Shown here: positions 7,872-11,694 of the stretch, piece by piece
Layout of the letters: each line of letters begins with the position of its first letter
How positions within the stretch are numbered: position 1 is the first letter of the stretch
Assembly: GCA_005885115.1 (NCBI GenBank)
Contig: VAXX01000077.1
Span: forward strand, 1-11,694
Source of the DNA: Actinomycetota bacterium
GTDB lineage: Bacteria; Actinomycetota; Actinomycetes; Mycobacteriales; Micromonosporaceae
Length of the DNA: 11,694 nt
Direction: 5' to 3'
Notes under the pieces: generated by a model
Told to the model about the DNA's origin: nothing
The model's database searches: none
Seen by the model: only the letters and a program-made list of their open reading frames with translations
Program-made: the position numbers and the translations under genes

Positions 7872-9182
7872 CTAACCCGCCTCGCCGGCAAGCGGATCGC
7901 GGGCGCACCGGAAGCCGCTGAAGATCTGCCGGCGGATCGGGTAGTCCCAGTTGCGGAAGGTACCCCGGCAGGCGACCGGGTCGGCGCCGAAGGAGCCACC
8001 GCGCAGCACCTTGTACGCCGGCCCGAAGAACACCTCGGAGTACTCGCGGTACGGGAAGGCGACGAACCCCGGGTACGGGTGGAAGTCGGTGTCCACCCAC
8101 TCCCATACGTCGCCGATGAGCTGGTGGATGCCCAGCGGTGAGGCACCGTCCGGGTACGCCCCGACCGGCGCCGGACTCAGGTGCCGCTGACCCAGATTGG
8201 CGTGGTGCGGCTCCGGGTCCTCGTCGCCCCACGGGTACCGGCGGGACCGGCCGGACGCCGGGTCGAACCGCGCCGCCTTCTCCCACTCCGCCTCGGTGGG
8301 CAGGCGCTTGCCAGCCCAGGTCGCGTACGCCTTCGCCTCGTGGAAGCACACGTGCACCACCGGCTCGTCGGGCGCGATCGGCTCGACCCGGCCGAACCGC
8401 CGGTACGCCCAGCCGGCGCCGTCGCGCTGCCAGTGCATCGGCGCTTCCAGGCCGGCGTCGAGCCGGTGTGCCCAGCCTTCCGGCGTCCACCAGCGCGGGT
8501 CGGCGTACCCGCCGTCGGCGATGAACTCCGCGTACCGCCGGTTGGTCACCGGGGCCGCGTCGAGGAAGAACGCCGGTACGTCGACCTCGTGCTCGGGTCG
8601 CTCGTTGTCCAGCGCCCAGGGCTCGATGGACGTACCCATCCGGAAGGGACCGCCGGGGACCGGTACCTCCCCGGAAACCGCGACCCGCGACGGCGGCGGG
8701 GGCGGCGCGGACAGCACCGGCGCGCCGGCCCGCAGTTGATGCGTCGCGAGCATGGTCTCGTCGTGCTGCTGCTCGTGCTGCGCGATCATCCCGAAGGCGA
8801 ACCCGTTGTCGACCAATGGCCGCCCTTCCAACGGCGTGCGGTCGAGCAGGTCGAGCACCTTGTCGCGGACCGTCCGGTTGTACGCCCGCGCCTGGGCGGG
8901 ATCCAGCAGCGGCAGCGCCGGCCGGTCCCGGCGCGGATGCTTGAACGCGTCGTAGAGGTGGTCGATGTCGCAGCGCACCGGCTCCAGGCCGCCGACGTCG
9001 CGGACCAGCCACAGCTCCTCCTGGTTGCCCACGTGCGCGAGGTCCCAGACCAGCGGCGACATCAACGGCGAATGCTGCTTGACCAGGTCGTCGCCGTCGA
9101 CCGCGTCGGTCAACGCGCAGGTACGTTCGCGGGTGCGTTCCAGCTCCGCACCGATCCGGCCGCGGAGCGCTTCGATCGTCAT
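7872..9182 (-). CDS. egtB: EgtB, iron-dependent hercynine oxygenase (ergothioneine sulfoxide synthase)
   Basis: EgtB is a non-haem iron enzyme that uses oxygen to join gamma-glutamylcysteine to the imidazole ring of hercynine, forming the C-S bond as a sulfoxide. The 436 residues show an N-terminal DinB-like domain with the iron-binding triad: H50 in WDLAHVGNQEE, and H136 and H140 in AQHEQQHDETM. A C-terminal FGE/sulfatase-modifying-factor domain follows (about 170-430), with PVTNRRYAEF, GKRLPTEAEWEKAAR, YPWGDE, GDVWEWVDT, the tyrosine-containing PYREYSEVFFG (377-387), VLRGGSF and FSGFRCAR. The EgtB type that pairs with an EgtA and EgtC partner is expected to use gamma-glutamylcysteine; the arginine cluster at 84-87 is consistent with binding it. 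ATG 9182 overlaps the egtA stop (ATGA) and has GGGGGAGG nine bases upstream. Confidence 0.95.
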   Translation of the reverse strand: MTIEALRGRIGAELERTRERTCALTDAVDGDDLVKQHSPLMSPLVWDLAHVGNQEELWLVRDVGGLEPVRCDIDHLYDAFKHPRRDRPALPLLDPAQARAYNRTVRDKVLDLLDRTPLEGRPLVDNGFAFGMIAQHEQQHDETMLATHQLRAGAPVLSAPPPPPSRVAVSGEVPVPGGPFRMGTSIEPWALDNERPEHEVDVPAFFLDAAPVTNRRYAEFIADGGYADPRWWTPEGWAHRLDAGLEAPMHWQRDGAGWAYRRFGRVEPIAPDEPVVHVCFHEAKAYATWAGKRLPTEAEWEKAARFDPASGRSRRYPWGDEDPEPHHANLGQRHLSPAPVGAYPDGASPLGIHQLIGDVWEWVDTDFHPYPGFVAFPYREYSEVFFGPAYKVLRGGSFGADPVACRGTFRNWDYPIRRQIFSGFRCARDPLAGEAG

Positions 9183-10420
9183 GCGTGCCTGCCTCCCCCG
9201 GCCAGCCGGCGGCCGACCATCTCGTGTACGTCGGCCTGAAGTCCTTGCGGCAGGCCGGTTCCGGCCAGCCGCCCCAGCGCCAGCTCGGCCACCTTCCGGG
9301 CGGTGAGGGCGAGCTGCCGGTCGGCCAGGCCGGCCCGCGCGGCCTCGTGCCAGCGGCCGGCGGCCGGCGCCGACAGGTCACGTACCGCGTCGACGGTGGG
9401 CTCGTCGTCGAACAGCGCCGTCACCAGCGCGACCGGGGCGAGCCACTCGTCGCCCGGCTGGGCGTCGAGGTAGCGGACCTCGAGGTAGCCGCGCGGGCGG
9501 ACCGGTGGAAAGAGCGTGCTCAGGTGGAAGTCGAGATCGGCGAGGGTGGGCGGATCCGGTAGGGCGCCGCGGATCCAGTCGGCGAAGGTCACTTCGGCGG
9601 GGGCCGGCGTGGGCCGGCCGTCGCGCAGTACGCCCAGGATCGGGGCGCGCAGCGCGTACCGGGTCCACTGGGTGGCCGGGTCGCCGGTGACCGGTACCGG
9701 GGCGGTGCGCCCCGGATCCATCCCCAGCCACGAGCGCATCCGGGTCGAGGCCCAGCCGGTGTCCACGCCCGCGTGCCGGGGCGAGTTGGCGAACAGGGCC
9801 AGCAGTACCGGGCCGACCGAGTGCAGGGCGGTCCACCGGGCCGCGATCCGCTCGGGCCGCCCGGCGTCCAGGCACACCTGTACCGCGGCGGTGCTGCACA
9901 TCATCGTGGCGCCGTGCGGTCCGTACGAGCGGAACGTGTCGGCCATGGTGTCGTACCGGGCGGTGTGCAGCAGCCGGCGCGGCGGGCGCCACGGGTCCAC
10001 CGCGAACTCGCCGAGGCGCAGTCCGGCCCGGGCGAGGAGTGCGGTGAGGTGGTGCCGGTCCGCGGTGACGGCGGCGTGCAGCTCGGTCAGCGTGCGTACG
10101 GGCTGGGTGGATATCTCGACCTGGCCGCCGGGCTCGACGGTGAGCACGGCTCCACTGGGCAGCGGCAACGGGTCGGCGTTCGGGTCCAATGTGGACGGTG
10201 TGTGCGGGGCGAGTGCCGGGCCCAGCACCGCCACGTCAAGCGGGCGGCCCGGGTCGTCGGCGTGGTGGACGGTCCATTCCAGTTCGGCGCCGACCCGTCC
10301 GGGTGGCCCGGTCTTGAAGCAGATGCCGGAGATGTAGCCTTCGGCCTGCGCGATCGTCCGGATGGTCGCCTCGGAGATGCGCGGCTGTTCGATCGTGTCG
10401 CCCTCGTGCAGACCCGACAT
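9179..10420 (-). CDS. egtA: EgtA, glutamate-cysteine ligase of ergothioneine biosynthesis
   Basis: EgtA joins glutamate and cysteine with ATP to make gamma-glutamylcysteine, the sulfur donor for EgtB. From ATG 10420 the protein has 413 residues. It matches the GCS2-type glutamate-cysteine ligase fold: AEGYISGICFKTGP (26-39) and RVGAELEW (42-49) with paired glutamates suited to metal and substrate binding, then VEPGGQVEISTQP, the MADTFRSYGPHGATMMCSTAAVQVC region, FANSPRHAG, and RPRGYLEVRYLDAQP toward the C-terminus. The frame extends to a TTG at 10444, but ATG 10420 has AGGGAG five bases upstream and is preferred. It is the first gene of the egt operon and its stop overlaps the egtB start. Upstream it faces the hsp70-like gene across 142 bases. 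Confidence 0.93.
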   Translation of the reverse strand: MSGLHEGDTIEQPRISEATIRTIAQAEGYISGICFKTGPPGRVGAELEWTVHHADDPGRPLDVAVLGPALAPHTPSTLDPNADPLPLPSGAVLTVEPGGQVEISTQPVRTLTELHAAVTADRHHLTALLARAGLRLGEFAVDPWRPPRRLLHTARYDTMADTFRSYGPHGATMMCSTAAVQVCLDAGRPERIAARWTALHSVGPVLLALFANSPRHAGVDTGWASTRMRSWLGMDPGRTAPVPVTGDPATQWTRYALRAPILGVLRDGRPTPAPAEVTFADWIRGALPDPPTLADLDFHLSTLFPPVRPRGYLEVRYLDAQPGDEWLAPVALVTALFDDEPTVDAVRDLSAPAAGRWHEAARAGLADRQLALTARKVAELALGRLAGTGLPQGLQADVHEMVGRRLAGGGRHA

Positions 10421-10425
10421 CGTCT

Positions 10426-10431
10426 CTCCCT
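10426..10431 (-). promoter_or_regulatory. Ribosome binding site fixing the egtA ATG
   Basis: AGGGAG on the minus strand lies five bases before ATG 10420. It decides against the in-frame TTG at 10444, which would add eight residues and has no ribosome site of this quality. Confidence 0.7.
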
Positions 10432-10453
10432 GCGCTTGCGCCAACCTCGGGAC

Positions 10454-10459
10454 ACGATA
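10454..10459 (-). promoter_or_regulatory. Candidate -10 box for the egt operon
   Basis: TATCGT on the minus strand fits TAnnnT and would place the transcript start near 10447, about 27 bases before the egtA ATG. The hexamer 18 bases upstream (GAGTCA, 10483-10478) is only a half match to a -35, so this is tentative. The TTGTCA at 10500-10495 has no good -10 at normal spacing. Confidence 0.3.
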
Positions 10460-10484
10460 CCCGGCGGGTACGACAGATGACTCT

Positions 10485-10506
10485 TACGCGTTGCTGACAA
10501 CACGTA
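10485..10506. promoter_or_regulatory. 22-bp imperfect dyad between egtA and the hsp70-like gene
   Basis: The arms TACGCGTTG (10485-10493) and CAACACGTA (10498-10506) are complementary at eight of nine positions, with CTGA between them. The dyad lies near the middle of the 142-base divergent gap, so a bound protein could act on both transcripts. Its length and spacing suit a dimeric TetR- or MarR-sized repressor. No candidate regulator gene is next to it in this window, and function is inferred from symmetry and position alone. Confidence 0.45.
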
Positions 10507-10537
10507 CAGTCACGGGACGGGGCACGCTACCGGCGCA

Positions 10538-10556
10538 CGATCCTGATCGCTAAGGT
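10538..10556 (+). promoter_or_regulatory. Possible leaderless -10 box and small dyad before the hsp70-like gene
   Basis: TAAGGT (10551-10556) fits TAnnnT and ends six bases before GTG 10563, the spacing expected when transcription starts at the first base of the start codon. No clear -35 is present. A small inverted repeat, CGATC-CT-GATCG (10538-10549), touches its upstream side and could be an operator. The AAGG inside TAAGGT could alternatively serve as a weak ribosome site, so leaderless translation is a proposal. Confidence 0.35.
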
Positions 10557-10562
10557 CCACCC

Positions 10563-11694
10563 GTGTCCACCTACCGGCTCGGCATCGACTTCGGCACCTC
10601 ACATACCGTGGCGGTCGTGCAGCGACCCGACGGGCGGGTCGAGCCGTTGCTGTTCGACTCCTCTCCGTTACTGATCTCGGCGGTGTACGCCGAGCCGAAC
10701 GGGCGGATCTCCGTCGGCCGGGACGCCCTGCACAGCGCCCGAATCGAACCGGGGGCGTACGAGCCGCACCCCAAGCGCCGCATCGACGAGCACTCCGTCC
10801 TGCTCGGCACCGTGGAGTACCCGGTCGGCACGCTGGTCGCCGCGGTCCTGGCCCGGGTCGAGCAGGAGGCCACCCGGGTCATCGGCCGACCGGCCGACCA
10901 GGTGGTGCTGACCTGCCCGGCGGGCTGGGGAGCGCAGCGGCGCGGGGTACTCGTCGAGGCGGCCCGGACCGCCGGCCTCGGTACCCCGCACCTGGTACCC
11001 GAGCCGCTGGGCGCGGCGTGTTACTTCTCCGAGGTGCTCGGACACCGGGTACCGGTCGGTGGCGCCCTGCTGGTGTACGACTACGGCGCCGGTACCTTCG
11101 ACGCCGCCGTGGTACGCCGCACCCCGGCCGGTTGGGACGTGCTGGCGGTCGACGGGCTCACCGACTGCGGCGGCCTGGACCTGGACAGCGCGATGGTGGA
11201 CAGCTTCCGGACCAGGATGGGTCCGGAGCACGCGCCAGCCTGGGCCCGGCTGACCAACCCCCAGAACATCGCGGACCGGCGGTACCGGCGGATGCTCTGG
11301 GACGACGTCCGCGCGGCGAAGGAGAAGCTGTCCCGCAGCAGCACCGCCGGGCTGCCCGTACCCCTGCTGGACATCGACCTGCACATCACCCGGGAGTCGT
11401 TCGAGGAGCTGGCCCGCCCGTGGCTGGACCGGACGATGACCACGACGCAGGCCACCCTCGCCCGCGCCGGGGTGACCCGGCAGGAGCTGGTCGGCGTGCT
11501 GCTGGCCGGCGGCTCCAGCCGCATCCCGCTGGTCGCCACCCTGCTGCACCAGCGGCTGGGCCTCGCGCCGACGGTCACCGAGCAGCCCGAGCTGGTCGTC
11601 GCGCAGGGCAGCCTGCTCGCGGTGGCCGGCGGGCCGGCGGCCGCCCCGGTGTCCGCGGCACCGGCGCCGGTGTCCGCGCCGCCCCAGCCGGTAT
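10563..11694 (+). CDS. Hsp70-like (DnaK-type) ATPase, 3' end beyond the window
   Basis: The frame opens at GTG 10563 and is still open at the window edge (377 complete codons). It shows the Hsp70/actin-fold ATPase motifs: phosphate 1 RLGIDFGTSHTVAVV (5-19), K71 at the position of the catalytic lysine of Hsc70, the connect-like VVLTCPAGWG (114-123) and VPEPLGAACY (145-154), phosphate 2 VYDYGAGTFDAAVV (171-184) and adenosine motif GVLLAGGSSRIPLV (311-324). After about residue 357 an Ala/Pro-rich linker begins. A canonical DnaK would start its conserved VLLLDVTPLSLG linker and peptide-binding domain there, so this is one of the actinomycete Hsp70-like proteins with an unrelated C-terminus, not the housekeeping DnaK. 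The phosphate-2 loop reads DYGAGT instead of DLGGGT. It is divergent from egtA. No substrate can be named. Confidence 0.88.
   Translation, partial: MSTYRLGIDFGTSHTVAVVQRPDGRVEPLLFDSSPLLISAVYAEPNGRISVGRDALHSARIEPGAYEPHPKRRIDEHSVLLGTVEYPVGTLVAAVLARVEQEATRVIGRPADQVVLTCPAGWGAQRRGVLVEAARTAGLGTPHLVPEPLGAACYFSEVLGHRVPVGGALLVYDYGAGTFDAAVVRRTPAGWDVLAVDGLTDCGGLDLDSAMVDSFRTRMGPEHAPAWARLTNPQNIADRRYRRMLWDDVRAAKEKLSRSSTAGLPVPLLDIDLHITRESFEELARPWLDRTMTTTQATLARAGVTRQELVGVLLAGGSSRIPLVATLLHQRLGLAPTVTEQPELVVAQGSLLAVAGGPAAAPVSAAPAPVSAPPQPV

Noticed and set aside
7633..9381. 582-codon open frame on - overlapping egtB in another frame
   Set aside because: It reads out of frame through egtB and part of egtA and egtC; EgtB iron ligands and FGE motifs are only in the other frame.
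10668..11549. 293-codon open frame on - opposite the hsp70-like gene
   Set aside because: Gln/Gly/Arg-rich shadow with no motif; the + strand frame has all Hsp70 nucleotide motifs.

Overview
The window reads as chromosome of a high-GC actinomycete. I infer Micromonosporaceae or a close relative, because third codon positions are strongly G/C, most genes have GGAGG-like ribosome sites, a third or more start with GTG, and it holds an actinobacterial ergothioneine operon and AfsR/NB-ARC-type regulator parts. No tRNA, rRNA, CRISPR array, transposase or integrase is visible. There is no gene-free stretch over 300 bases; the longest gap is 181 bases (5262-5442).

Layout. (1) 6-2498 holds two secreted glycoside hydrolases pointing at each other: a GH105 unsaturated rhamnogalacturonyl hydrolase on + and a GH27 alpha-galactosidase-type enzyme on -. 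They share one strong hairpin terminator. The GH27 gene has a readable promoter whose -10 is covered by a dyad that looks like a LexA box. Together they suggest breakdown of pectin (rhamnogalacturonan) and its galactose or arabinopyranose side groups. (2) 2660-5261 (-) is an XRE-HTH / NB-ARC / TPR regulator that is broken: the frame shifts exactly where the linker before the Walker A motif should be, as if about 80 bases had been deleted. (3) 5443-6127 (+), divergent from it, is a single-pass membrane protein with a proline-rich cytoplasmic tail and a cysteine-rich outer domain; it carries an apparent one-base frameshift near 5908. (4) 6132-10420 (-) is a tight ergothioneine operon, egtA-egtB-egtC-egtD, with 4-base overlaps or gaps throughout and no egtE. 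(5) 10563 to the end (+) is the ATPase half of an Hsp70-like protein, cut by the window edge, divergent from egtA.

How the genes work together: EgtA makes gamma-glutamylcysteine, EgtD makes hercynine, EgtB joins them by oxidative C-S bond formation, and EgtC removes the glutamate. The final C-S lyase step must come from elsewhere. The 142-base gap between egtA and the hsp70-like gene contains a 22-bp imperfect dyad that could control both genes.

I see no clearly new multi-gene system. The items most worth checking are the two dyads at promoters, the deletion in the regulator, and a strong excess of GTAC/GGTACC words across the window.
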